Part shown: one piece after another, positions 11,190-22,229 of the stretch
Layout: each line of letters opens with the position of its first letter
Position numbering within the stretch: the first letter of the stretch is position 1
From: Gracilaria domingensis
Lineage: Eukaryota; Rhodophyta; Florideophyceae; Gracilariales; Gracilariaceae
Reading direction: 5' to 3'
Assembly: GCA_022539475.1 (NCBI GenBank)
Contig: VCMS01000105.1
Coordinates: 98,907 to 162,906, forward strand
DNA length: 64,000 nt
Made by a program: the position numbers and the translations under genes
The notes under the pieces: generated by a model
Told to the model about the DNA's origin: nothing
Databases searched by the model: none
What the model saw: only the letters and a program-made list of their open reading frames with translations

Positions 11190-12674
11190 ATGGTGAACAT
11201 TGCGTTCTTACATCCCAACGTATTCAACGTGGTCAAGTACGTGGTGTTCTCTCTCACCATCGGATGCTCCGCCGACATTGTGCTCAACACGTTCATGCGT
11301 CACCACGCGTCCAGAGCGTTGGTGAAGAAAGGGCGCTACTTTCCGACACACACGTCTGCCCCTCTCAGTATCAGTCGTTCCAATGGCTTCAATGCGTCGC
11401 TGTTTGGGACCGTCGTCATCGCTGCTACACTGGAGATGGCGCTCGATTTCTCCACGGGCGCCACAACCATCTGGACCACCAGCACTCAGACCTTTCGAAT
11501 CTCCTCACAGGTTTCCAATGTGAGCCAGTTTGCGTCCAGGCCTCCGGGCTTTCTAGCGGAAGCTCGGCACGCGTTACAGAGAGTAGAAGGAACGTGCTAT
11601 CACATGTATGATCATTGGTACTCGCCCGTGTCGTTCAACATGAGCAACTCAGCTGAGTTCTTCAATCTGGCGGACGCCGCTCTTTGCCCACAGAATAGAT
11701 CTAAGAGAGTGAACGCGTCCTCTCTGATCACACAATCCAGTTTCCGCGCGGCACACATTTTGGAGACTAACATTTGGAACCGCACTGAACTAAAGATTGG
11801 CAGGGACACGCATTCAAAAGAAGAGAAAGTGGCGTACGAACAGGTTGGAGACGTAAACATCGGCGCTCTGGAGAAATACAGCTTCGTGGCTGCGAACATT
11901 TCCGACAGCGATCTGATACCTGGATCCGAGAGAGCGCTGACGGGAAACAACTCATATGAAAGTCCGCGGGCTCTGCAAACCGCGCGATATTGCACGAGCA
12001 GCGGCGCAAGTCTGGAGTGCTTCGTGGGGGTGAACTGGAAACGTGACGAGGACACGGGAGAGTGGGCGGGGAAGGAGGTGTCTCTGCACGCGTGCCTGGT
12101 GCCCATTGTCGACAATCGAAGCGTACTGGCATTTTATGACGACGTGACCGGCGGTGACGGCGAAGGGGCTCTGGTGATGTTGGTGGCGTTGCAGGGCGTG
12201 AGCACGTTTCGCGACTTGCGTGTGCTGAAGGCGATGCCGTTTTTGAGGGGCCGCAACAACAGAATGCATACTAACCGCGAGTTGGCGATTTTGGCCGTGC
12301 TGTGCGCGGCGATGATCACGGCGTTCGCCACGGACGGGCTGCAGGACGTGCGACTGCAGGTGGACGGCGAGCTGGTGACGGTGCCGACGTGGAGTGTGTG
12401 GGGCATTGCGCTGTTCTTTGCCGGGATGGCGGCGCTGATCGCGCTGAAGATGGTGGCGAGCCGACTGGAGAGGCGCACGGGGGTGACGGAGAACCTGCTC
12501 AACGCCCAGGGCGTGGCCGAGCACTGGCTGCGCCAGCAGGAGCGCCGGCGCGGCGCACGCGGCGCCAACGGCCCCGTGGTGCTGGTCATCAGCCCCGCGC
12601 GCGGCGCCGAGTGGACCGAAGTGGGCGTGCGACGCGCTAACCAGTTGGACACGAAGCAACAGTCCGACGTTTAG
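11190..12674 (+). CDS. Multi-pass membrane protein, paralogue B (intact)
   Basis: An intact ATG-started frame of 494 residues. The N-terminal segment VFNVVKYVVFSLTIG and a segment around residues 70-95 (FGTVVIAATLEMALDFSTGA) are hydrophobic. A long loop follows with several N-glycosylation sequons (NVS, NMS, NRS, NAS, NRT, NIS). Two more hydrophobic segments lie near residues 365-430 (LAILAVLCAAMITAFA and TWSVWGIALFFAGMAALIAL). The C-terminus is basic and probably cytosolic. It aligns along its length with the minus-strand gene at 8288-9763, and its C-terminal region resembles the piece at 56600-57748. The extracellular loop suggests a surface receptor-like or adhesion-like role, but no known domain was recognised. 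The C-terminal third is clearly more GC-rich than the flanks. Confidence 0.8.
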   Translation: MVNIAFLHPNVFNVVKYVVFSLTIGCSADIVLNTFMRHHASRALVKKGRYFPTHTSAPLSISRSNGFNASLFGTVVIAATLEMALDFSTGATTIWTTSTQTFRISSQVSNVSQFASRPPGFLAEARHALQRVEGTCYHMYDHWYSPVSFNMSNSAEFFNLADAALCPQNRSKRVNASSLITQSSFRAAHILETNIWNRTELKIGRDTHSKEEKVAYEQVGDVNIGALEKYSFVAANISDSDLIPGSERALTGNNSYESPRALQTARYCTSSGASLECFVGVNWKRDEDTGEWAGKEVSLHACLVPIVDNRSVLAFYDDVTGGDGEGALVMLVALQGVSTFRDLRVLKAMPFLRGRNNRMHTNRELAILAVLCAAMITAFATDGLQDVRLQVDGELVTVPTWSVWGIALFFAGMAALIALKMVASRLERRTGVTENLLNAQGVAEHWLRQQERRRGARGANGPVVLVISPARGAEWTEVGVRRANQLDTKQQSDV

Positions 12675-12864
12675 CGAAACTGAAAGTTGCAAAGTATTGG
12701 ACTTTCGAGGGACGAAGAAAAGAATTTATCGAAACGGCAGTGCGAGGAATGGCAGATCTTTGGCCGCCGGCGGTGAACTTGGACAATAGTTCAAGCAGCG
12801 CTGCTCTCAACCAACGCGGTTCTCCGCTCACGCTTGCGATCCAGTCGGTCTCGTCGTCTTCCAT
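12637..12864 (-). CDS. Possible small ORF overlapping the 3' end of paralogue B
   Basis: An ATG at 12862-12864 opens a 75-residue frame (MEDDETDWIASVSGEPRW at the start). It overlaps the 3' end of the plus-strand membrane gene by about 38 bp. The first half has ordinary protein composition and the end is basic and low-complexity. There is no homology cue, and it may be chance. Confidence 0.2.
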   Translation of the reverse strand: MEDDETDWIASVSGEPRWLRAALLELLSKFTAGGQRSAIPRTAVSINSFLRPSKVQYFATFSFAKRRTVASCPTG

Positions 12865-13129
12865 CGTGGCTTGGCTTGTTTTACCCTCCACATGTAACGC
12901 AGAAGACAGCCTACAAGTGGACGTCACGCCTGATCACCGTGCTTGGCTTGTAGCTGACGTGTTGGGAGACAGTTCGAGACAGTATACATCTTTTAGGATA
13001 GCCATCCCTAGACTACTGCTAGATCTGTATTAAGGGAGACTCAGCCGGCCTTCCCCTCCATCAGAGAAGGCCAGACTTCATCCAACCTCATTGTGTTACA
13101 CCACACCCATTAGAGCAGCATCGTCCTGA

Positions 13130-13275
13130 TGGGACTTGCTGAACGCGTACGGCATTTGCCGTACGGTGCAGCAGAGCTTTAGAGGTAGTTGTCTGCTCTG
13201 CGTCTGCTACGCTATCGAAACATAAAGATCAACAGAGAGCGAACGAGAGTGTACAAGATAATTTGAACAAGAATT
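13130..13275. repeat. Remnant repeat shared with the flanks of the 38.7-kb solo LTR
   Basis: The words gacttgctgaacgcgt and agagagcgaacgagagtgt recur in diverged form at about 38610-38669 and 39610-39640, where a solo LTR separates the two halves. This suggests an older dispersed repeat. Its class is unknown. Confidence 0.4.
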
Positions 13276-13442
13276 GACGCTGGCCACCTCACACACGACG
13301 CCATCGACGCAGCGTCGTTACCGCCCTTCAAAATCATCCCACACCATCAAGACGGACGCTAACAATATGAGAACAACTGAGCAATTACGGCTCGTTGCCT
13401 GCTCCTTTGTACAGCGTCTCAACTCTTTGATAGACACACAAC

Positions 13443-13934
13443 TCAAAATGGGTCGCCATAAAACCCTGGCTTAGTGCTTGGAGAGTTCGGCACGTCTCTG
13501 GTCCTACTGTCCCCTTCAGCCAGTTTGTCTTGATGAAGTAATTCCTCGGTCAAGGTCTGCACTTGAGACTCCAGCATTTCGATGCGCAATGCATTCTTCT
13601 GCATTTTTCGAACCATCTCCTGTTCTTCTTTTCGCTTACGTTTACGGCTTCGTTTGGAATGCTCTCTGCTTTGTTTGCGCTTAATGGCCGGATGCAGTTC
13701 AGCGGGTGCGTCTTTCAGACTGTACGGGATATGGTCATCGTTCTTTGTTCGGTAGTGCGACGAGGAAGATGAGAACGATGACGGGGTGATCTGCCTTGCA
13801 TGTGAAGCTGATGAACCGGCTGAAGAACGTGCTTTTCGCGATTTGGACGGAGAAGTCTTTTTGCTTGGAACACGGCCGTCTCGTTTTTGAGAGCCTGATG
13901 GCGAACTGGAGTGCTCGGGTGGGCTGGACAACAT
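13443..13934 (-). CDS. Small bZIP transcription factor
   Basis: An ATG at 13932-13934 gives a 163-residue protein. The N-terminal half is serine- and lysine-rich and probably disordered. Residues about 95-145 form a basic region (KRKQSREHSKRSRKRKRKEE) followed by a short zipper with hydrophobic heptads M-N-L-L at d and M-I-V-L at a. The invariant basic-region Asn (N in NxxAxxSR) is replaced by Ser in SREHSKRSR, while the following Ser and Arg are kept. bZIP proteins dimerise through the zipper and bind DNA in the nucleus. A TATA-like box lies about 142 bp upstream of the start. The frame has a proper stop and no lesion. The family call is sound; the target is unknown. Confidence 0.75.
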   Translation of the reverse strand: MLSSPPEHSSSPSGSQKRDGRVPSKKTSPSKSRKARSSAGSSASHARQITPSSFSSSSSHYRTKNDDHIPYSLKDAPAELHPAIKRKQSREHSKRSRKRKRKEEQEMVRKMQKNALRIEMLESQVQTLTEELLHQDKLAEGDSRTRDVPNSPSTKPGFYGDPF

Positions 13935-14075
13935 GATTGGTACAAGATGAGCAACAAGATGCGGGTGTGATGGTGGCAGACTGCCAGACTGAGGAGCAGT
14001 TTGGTGTTGAATGTGAACTGTCGAAATGATGATGGGAGCAGGAAGAATGGAGGGCAAGTGGCGGGCAACAGGTCG

Positions 14076-14084
14076 TTATATATT
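14076..14084 (-). promoter_or_regulatory. TATA-like box upstream of the bZIP gene
   Basis: The minus strand reads AATATATAA about 142 bp upstream of the bZIP ATG. This implies a 5' UTR of about 110 bases if transcription starts about 30 bp downstream. Confidence 0.45.
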
Positions 14085-16116
14085 GTGGGAGTGCTCAGGT
14101 ACGAATTATGCGTGCATAAAACCCACTGAATAAGATTTGGACCGTGTGTAATCGTCTCGGGTGGCAACACAGGACACTATGCGGAAAATGTACTCGGCGC
14201 TAGTATTGAGACGCTTTAGTGGAATAGTACTAAATCAGAAGCACGTGACTAACGTTGTAGATGTATCACGCTGGATCAGGGGCGCCGGTGCTTTTTGCCG
14301 AACGACGTTGAGCAGTGCAATGAAGTGGGGCTCGTACGATGAAGGTCATAGAAAAAGCAATGTGGACGAGTTTTGGCCATTGGGAGGGGCTGTAGTTCAT
14401 CATCATAGATGGTAGCAAGGCGACTGCCATAAGGGAAGCTGGGGAAGCCGCGGGGGCTAACGCTTTTCTGGAATGAGAGAGGAGCCGATGGTCACATGCT
14501 TTACGATAGTGGAGTGACGTCGGCGAGGAAGAAGGTAAGGGAAGGTTTGCAAGCTACGTTCTACGCGTGCCCGGCGACGCCACGGTGAGGGGAAGCGTGG
14601 AGCAACGTGGAGAACGATTATGATTGGTTTGGACAACAAGAATGGTGGCGCAAGAAGAATGTTGGCGAGGACGTTAGTTCATGGTTAGCAATGTGCCGGC
14701 ATACAACGAAAAGGACCTCATTCCACCTTGAGGAGCACAGCAACGGATTGTGACGTAGAAGTGGTAAAAGATATTCTCGGACTGACCGCATGAAGGAAGC
14801 AGGTCACGAAGAGAAGCGTTGAGGTTAGCCACACGCCCGTAGCGACAGCAAATGCGCAGGGAGAAAAAGAAGGCCGCATTGCTGGCAAACTGGGGCGGGG
14901 GACGCGGCACGTGTGAAGCGGCCGCCCATTGGCGGCACAGGCGAGTGTTTGGCTGCTGTCGCAGGTAACGGTTGGCCAGAACGCGATCTCATTCGCAAGT
15001 GAATGACGCTGGAGAACAGTCAGCACCAAACCTGCGCTGCGATTGGTCTACCTCGCGCACGAGGAAAGCCGCGACAAATGAGTCAGCCAATCAGCGTTCG
15101 ACAGCGTGACATTCGGCACGCGTGTGAGGAGTTCGAATGTCCTCGACAGTGTCTACCAACGATACGTTTACACGTGGAGCGCTGTTCGGGTTTTGAACAA
15201 GCACAGAGTTGTTATTTGTCGGTTTTCTTATTAAAAACACACAAAATGACAAATACCCGTGGAAATGCAGAACGAAAAGTAAATGTTACGTATTCTCTAA
15301 TTCGTTCATTACAAGATGGCGTGGTATGAATTGGAGGATTTTCGTCGAGAAGTGGTTTTGTCGTGACGGTGGTGCGCGCTGGACACGTTTCGTCCCAAAG
15401 GACCGCGCTTCAGTGACCAGTGATCGCGAGCTCTCGGAGCGGTCGGTCCTCGGGCCGCATGCCGCACTCTCACACCACCTTCCACCGTTTGCTTTCGCTC
15501 CCAGTTTGTTTCCCGCCCCCATTCCCCCCCCCGGTGGCGCTCTTCAGCGCAACTGTGTGCGTTGGTGCCTTCGCACCGCACAACACTGCCATTGGCAGTC
15601 TGCGGACCTCCCAGCAATGAAGAGAGATCGCTCCATGAGCAAATCGAACCCAACAAGATAACAAACGATTGCTCATCCATAACGCGCCTCCTTGTCTCTC
15701 TTCCATCACGCACAAGACACCCTCAGTTCGACCGCACCATCGAGTAACAGCTTTCGCCGCCAACAATCCTCACGAGCAACACGTCCGCCCTCCTCACCAT
15801 CCACAGAGAGCGTCACATCTTCCTCACCCACCTCGGTGAAGTGCGATTCTACCTTCCAAACGTTCCAACATCGCTGCCTCCAGCTCAATATCTCACGACG
15901 AGTACCCCAGTTCCTCCACTGTGCCCCGACCCATCGCCCGCTTCAGCCTTACTCCCACATGCCCACGTACGTATGCGCTGTTATGGCGTCGTCGAGCAGT
16001 GTTACATTAATATCCACATCATGACGTTCTTTCTCCTCCACATTCTCTCGCGAACAATGTGCGGTCCTCATTTTAGGCATTACAAATATTGATCACTCCG
16101 TTTTCGTTGCTGAGCA
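14085..16116. other. Intergenic, CT-rich stretch, only weak ORFs
   Basis: A minus-strand ATG at 14877-14879 opens a 53-codon frame with a hydrophobic start (CAFAVATGVWLTSTLLFVTC) that could be a signal peptide. It ends at 14718 without a recognisable mature domain. The segment 15450-15950 is rich in C and T on the plus strand. Nothing else is supported. Confidence 0.35.
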
Positions 16117-16656
16117 CTATCTCTGAATCACCAAAGCGGTTGAAAGCACCTTCCCGTTCAGTGCCACTTCAGGCATCCACTTCCCGTTCTCTGTTCCGTC
16201 TTCGAACAGAGACACCGCCAAAACGTCCTTTCCACCGTTCAGTTTCAGTACAACCTGATCAATGTAAGCTTCCCCAATTCGATATTTCGCGACAAGTTCG
16301 GCTGATCGGATCTTTGCTACCATAAGGTCTCCTCTGCAGCGTCTGAACAGCGCATAGAACTTGTTTACACTTGTTGTGCTCTCCGTGGAAGTCGAATATC
16401 TTGCCATCAAATCCAACAAGAGTAAGATCCCCCCCGTCCATCAGGCTTCATACTCGCAGGTGAGGTAGCGCGCACCGTATCCATCCGACTGGCACACAAC
16501 ATCGCAGCCGAACTTAAGAACGCGTCGCACCACCACTCGACGTACCCATCGGCCATTCACGATTTTCCGTACCACCCTGCGCTTCACATCCATTTCCATG
16601 GGCACCACATGGCGGCGGATGCGGCAATGAGCCTCTCCAGCAATACCCTTGCACAC
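16117..16656 (-). pseudogene. Root-cap/VWD-like domain protein, broken
   Basis: The minus-strand reading contains GFDGKIFDFHGEHNK, which resembles the GFDGxxFxFHG signature of root-cap/late-embryogenesis (VWD-like) domains. The expected continuation (FYALFRRCRGDLMVAKIRSA) is in another frame, because a 10-base duplication (tgtaaacaag) sits exactly at that point. Upstream, a basic segment ending YLTCEYEA meets a TGA, and a run of seven G bases marks a further frame change. The gene therefore has at least three lesions. Such proteins are usually secreted. The identification rests on the motif alone. Confidence 0.45.
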
Positions 16657-19152
16657 CTAACCAGGAACACCATTGTTAGTGGTAGGGCATCTCCTCCTTA
16701 CTTTTTTGCATGCCTCAGCTGCTGTCGCCCCTTTTCCAGATCCCTTCCCACCCAACTTGCATACGCATGATCCGTAGTCAGCGCCCCCAACATTGCCAAA
16801 GAGACACACGGCCACGAGCAAAGCAACAAGCTATCGAGTATAGATACTGACAATAGTTGTAATGAGGAAGTGTTAATAGCCGCACAGTTGCGTAAGCGTA
16901 TGCGTGGAGAGATGCAGCAGCGCAGCTAGAATCAACCACGAGTCTGGGTGACGTGTAGTTTGAATTGCTTTCCCGTTTGGGAACAAGACAGAATTGCAGC
17001 CTAAAGAGGCTGTTCTGTGCTTGCTGTCTCGCCCGGAAGAGCAGAATAAAGACCACACAGCGCGAGGCGTTAGTGTCCGGAGGCAGAACCCAACAGAGTC
17101 TGTTGGAGTTCCTTTGTGCCTGTTTCCTTGCGTTGTTCCTCCTCTTTGCTGGCCTGTCCTTCCGCGCTTCGCGTGCGACCAACAGGATGTCAGAACTGCA
17201 CGTCACTTGCAGTTTTCACGGAAAAGGTTACGAAGCAAAATATGTGAAACCGACAGGTCTGCGAGAGTTGATTGCCTGAACGAGAGGATAAGACGTTAAA
17301 TGCCCGACCTCAGACGTTTTTTGAAAGGCAGTGGAGCCTGTTGGGCTATATTACCATCAATCACGCCATAGTTAAGGTTTACTGCCTTCTGGGTCAAAAC
17401 TAGTTTGATTGTATCACCGTCAACCGTTCCATGGTTGATGCTATGCCCTCTTTGCGTCAAACACTTCGAGGATGTTATGGTAGGTGGGTGTAAAACGACT
17501 GAGCTAAACCGGAGCTCGGATGTGGGCTGTAGCCACGTATAGCCCTGTAGGTGGGTGTGAAACGATTACAGTTTACCATTTGATCCATAAACAAAAATTA
17601 TATCTCTTGAAAGCATGAAACTACTGTAACTCAACTCCTTTGATATATCTTTGTTGAAATTGATCAAACTCAACAAATCAATTTTAGAACGCTCACATTG
17701 AGAGACATCTTTATCAAACTATAGATATTTTTGTCCTACATAAATTACTCAAATAGGACAGGTGGTGTAAAAGTGGCGTCGTTAGATTCTGCCTCATGCG
17801 GGAAAAATGGAGATTCCTTCAGGGCCGTATTTATGACTACGATATTGACCGGCTAAGAAGTCAAGTAGTCATGCTAATTTGGCTGTAGTCGCCCTTTTGT
17901 AGTCAAAAAGTAGTCACAAGAACCATCGAGACAAAGGTCAATGGTACTTTACTCAGTTACGGACGGAGAGCTCTAAAATTTTGCGAGATACTTTAGGGCC
18001 TTTCTACATAGGGACAAGGACACGCACAAATTGCACACGTGGCACACAAGAATTAAAAAGAAAATAACTTGGCAGGAGCGTGCGGGAAACACAAGAAGTT
18101 GAAATTCTCGGATGTAGTCTTGCGACGTGGCAATCCTTGCCACAAGCCTCACACAGTTTCCCGAAATTTTAATTAAAATTTTGAACACTTGTAAGATGAC
18201 ATGTTGTTTGGCAACCATGGTCACACAGCCAAGATACGTGCAACACTTTTTACTAAATGCCTGATAAGTTGACCGCATGTTCAACCTTCAGTTTTTCTTC
18301 TAACGAACATTCAATTGTTCGCGAACATATCGACTGAGAAGTAGCATTTTTTACTAAAACAAGCCTTGAGTCTAGAAGTTAGTGTTGCTATTCTAATCTA
18401 CTCTAGTTGGATTCTGTACCCCCATCTTGGTTTACCACAAAAATATCAAAGAGTAAAGTATTCGCAATTCTTATTTCACAAAAAACGCCTAAATTTGCGA
18501 ATATTCGCAACATACGGCTCGCAAATTTACCTTTCTGTGTAACCGTATGGGCAAACTTTTGACTTGTTCTAACAGGTCAGTAAAAGACCTTTACGCACAC
18601 CAGAGATTGTATCATATGACATAAAGCATATACAAAATTTCGGCCTCTGAAGTTTGTTTGTCTCCAAACATTCGTGTTCGCGAATATTGGCGAATATTTT
18701 AATTGTTCGCGAATATTCGCGAACATTCGTGCAATGTTCGAACCAAATAGAAACAAGTTTCACTAAATTTTGAAGTCGCGTGACATAAATGACAGTCAGT
18801 AACGCGCATATCATACACAAATATTGCGGTGGGACGACAGCCTACGCCAGCTGTTTATTTTGTTCCTGTAAAGCATACATTTATAGGCAAACGTAGATTA
18901 CTGCAGGCTACAGCCGGAAAAATTAAAAACAAATCTGATAGAACAGTTCCTCAAGTGTCTCTTCGTTGGGGTCGCTCAAGAAGCGACCCCAAAATCGTGG
19001 ACAACAGACAGTTGAAAAATTGTCCACATTCAAGTGTAGAAAAGGCCTCAATGATTGCAATGCAAAATACTGTAGCTCTAGGATGCATCAAAGTTTGCTA
19101 TGAAACCGTAAGTCTTTATGTCTCGGAATGAACAAAAGTGCGTATAGTCTCT
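16657..19152. other. Intergenic AT-rich repeat territory
   Basis: No gene is supported. The word gtaggtgggtgt occurs twice (about 17481 and 17548). From about 18070 a diverged copy of the foldback repeat described at 19153-20811 appears (ggagcgtgcgggaaacac). A perfect 20-bp palindrome is at 18705-18724. Confidence 0.5.
18705..18724. repeat. 20-bp perfect palindrome
   Basis: GTTCGCGAATATTCGCGAAC. The identical word recurs at 19522-19541, with a one-mismatch version at about 20609-20628. Confidence 0.9.
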
Positions 19153-20811
19153 GGAGCTTGCGGGAAACACCGGAAGTTGATATTGAAAGAGCAAAATCTT
19201 GCAGTTGTTTCAGAAAGTACAACAATGTTCTTCCAAAGGATTGGTCTTAATTTTTATTAAAAATGTGAACCTTTGTAAGTTGACAGGTTGTTCCTGTCAC
19301 ACTCTGGTATTCACCCAAACTTTTTGCTAAAGAAGCCTGGAGCTTGCGGGAATCGCCGTTTGTTGACATAAACTAACAAGTAATTACAGACGTCAGCATG
19401 TAAGACATTGTAGATTTATTTGGACGAATGTCACATAAAGTTACAATCACGTAAAACGTGTCACATTAGATATTGTAGGTTTCCAAAAATGATTTTTATT
19501 CGGCAAGAAGATCTTGGAAATGTTCGCGAATATTCGCGAACAATGCGAATATTTGCGAATGTTCAAAAATGCAGAAGTTTAAGAACGAACAAAATAGAGC
19601 TCCCAAATTTTACTAGAAACCGTGCAGTATAACCTACAATTTTTGTTCTATGTAATGGCTAGCTATATATCTATTGAGATGTAGTGAAGAGTAAGAAAGT
19701 AGTTTACAAGAAACAAAATGTTCGCGTGCCGAACATGGCAAATATTCGCGAACATGAGCGTTTTTTAAGAATTTGAAGCGGCGAATACTTCTTCCGTAGA
19801 AGTCAAAAACCGTATCTGAGTTCTACGCGTAGACAGTGCTCGTCATGCTTTCAAACTATATGCTTTATGTCTATGAAGACAAATTACTTTGTCTAATAAG
19901 GCTTGTTTTATCTCAAAATGTTCGCAAACAAAAAAATGTTCGTTGAAAGAAAACAGTAATTTGAACATATGGTCAAGTTCTAGGCTTCTTTAGCAAAAGG
20001 TTTGGGTGAATACCAGAGTGTGACAGGAACAACCTGTCAACTTACAAAGGTTCACATTTTTAATAAAAATTAAGACCAATCCTTTGGACGAACATTGTTG
20101 TACTTTCTGAAACAACTGCAAGATTTTGCTCTTTCAATATCAACTTCCGGTGTTTCCCGCAAGCTCCTGGAACTTGACCGTATGTTCAAATTACTGTTTT
20201 CTTTCAACGAACATTTTTTTGTTCGCGAACATTTTGAGATAGAACAAGCCTTATTAGACAAAGTAATTTGTCTTCATAGACATAAAGCATATAGTTTGAA
20301 AGCATGACGAGCACTGTCCACGCCTAGAACTCAGATACGGTTTTTGACTTCTACGGAAGAAGTATTCGCCGCTTCAAATTCTTAAAAAACGCTAATGTTC
20401 GCGAATATTTGCCATGTTCGGCACGCGAACATTACGTTTCTTGTAAACTACTTTCTTACTCTTCACTACATCTCAATAGATCTATAGCTAGCCGTTACAT
20501 AGAACAAAAATTGTAGGTTATACTGCACGGCTTCTAGTAAAATTCGGGAGCTCTATTTTGTTCGTTCTTAAACTTCTGCTTTTTTGAACATTCGCGAATA
20601 TTCGCATTGTTTGCGAATATTCGCGAACATTTCCAAGATCTTCTTGCCGAATAAAAATCATTTTTGGAAACCTACAATATCTAATGTGACACCTATCACG
20701 TGATTGTAACTTTATGTGACATTCGTCCAAATAAATCTACAATGTCTTACATGCTGACGCCTGTAATTACTTGTTAGTTTATGTCAACAAACGGCGATTC
20801 CCGCAAGCTCC
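19153..20811. repeat. Nested foldback element with arrangement B-A-B'-A'
   Basis: Segment B (19153-19338) is inverted as B' (19982-20167). Segment A (19339-19981) is inverted as A' (20168-20811). Both A and B begin with ggagcttgcggga. The arms are about 643 and 186 bp and differ only at scattered positions, so the structure is recent. Unit A carries the 20-bp GTTCGCG palindrome. No transposase-like frame is present. It resembles foldback or MITE-type non-autonomous elements, one of which inserted beside or into an inverted copy. Confidence 0.85.
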
Positions 20812-22229
20812 TGTAATTTCTAGGGTTCCAAAGACTAGTGATTGCCTCTGATTGCCTTCGAGGCAACCTAGATCACTGAACATCCTTTTGGGCCTGGATT
20901 CCTTACCAGCAGTTTCCTTCGCTTCACTATCAGCTTTGAACATTTCCGACACAGCAGGTTGCTGAGCCTCGATATTCGTAATATTATTCATCACTCTAGT
21001 TCTTCGTCGCTTGTAAGATCCTTTTCTTGTGCATTGCGTTTTGTCTCAAAGTTCACACCAATTGCATGTAACTTTTTCTTCCACCTCCTAAAAATCTCAC
21101 CATTAGCAGTTCGTAAAACATTTTTCATGACATTAAAATTAGGAAAGCTACACAAATGTTGAAGAACATCTCCATTATTTTGTATCTCTCGTTAAGCTCT
21201 CAGATCGATCTTTATTGTTTTTGGACTGTGGAAGACACGAACGAGCAAACGCTCATGATGCCTGCTTCTCTGCAGAGCAAAACTTTGCGCGTTCAGTGCG
21301 TTCTATCGTAACGTCATAGCTCCCAAGGTGGGTGATTTTGGTGCTCAAAATGCTTAAACTAGAACCAAGTATCGTATGGCTAGAACCGGTTGACGATGAA
21401 GCACATGAAGCAAAGCTAAAGTGACGAAGGATCTGCATTCAGTCAGCTTAGCAGCCTTTGTCACTGTGCAAGACCAAAACATCGCTCTTCTTGCTAAAAC
21501 ATCCGTTGCAAACAACTTCTCTTCCTGCTTCCCGGCAACTCCAAACTAGAGCGCTCTCATCTTCACTTTGATCCAATTAAATCTTAGAAATTCTGAATCC
21601 TTATAAAATAGTTTTCAACAATTTTTTGATTGCTAGCAATATCCCAATTACGACATTACGGAATAAGATAATAATTAATTCTCAGGTGCTTTTTTTCGCA
21701 CAATAAAGCGTAACACTCGCTTCATTCCAACGTATTTCTTTTCCATCAAAACCACCGAATTATCAAATAATTTTCCTTCCTCATCATTATGGTTCTGCAA
21801 AGCTTTATCTTCAACTTGTTTCTGTAGCAATTTGTTACTTAAGCTCAAATTCTACCAAAAAATAGTACGGTAAGCCATTGATCCTAAATAAAGTTCAGAA
21901 CAATTAACAGCTGGCTCGCAAGGCAGAACTAATACCTTTACGTTTTGCCCATTAAACTTGCGCCTGTCACTACGGAACGTTTGATCACGTTGAAAAGAAC
22001 AAAATGGGGGCTTTCCATGTACGAAAACTACATCAGTAGCGTATCTAGCGTGCAAATAATTCAAAACGTGCTTGCACTTAGTTCCGACATTTGTTCTTAG
22101 TGAACGATTGCTCTATATCCATAACATAATTGTAGCGGCGTTTCTAAACAGTGTTTCCTGGAACTTCCTAGAACACACCTTCTCCCCCCCCTCCCCCTGA
22201 ATTTTTTCTGGTCTCGGCCTGGAGATAGA
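20812..22229. other. AT-rich intergenic, no supported gene
   Basis: Short unrecognised open frames only. An ATG-less plus-strand frame at 20959-21162 and a minus frame at 21852-22064 have no domain cues. Confidence 0.5.

Noticed and set aside
11952-12692. 246-codon minus-strand open frame opposite membrane gene B
   Set aside because: His/Arg/Gln-rich shadow of a GC-rich coding region; no start or domain support.
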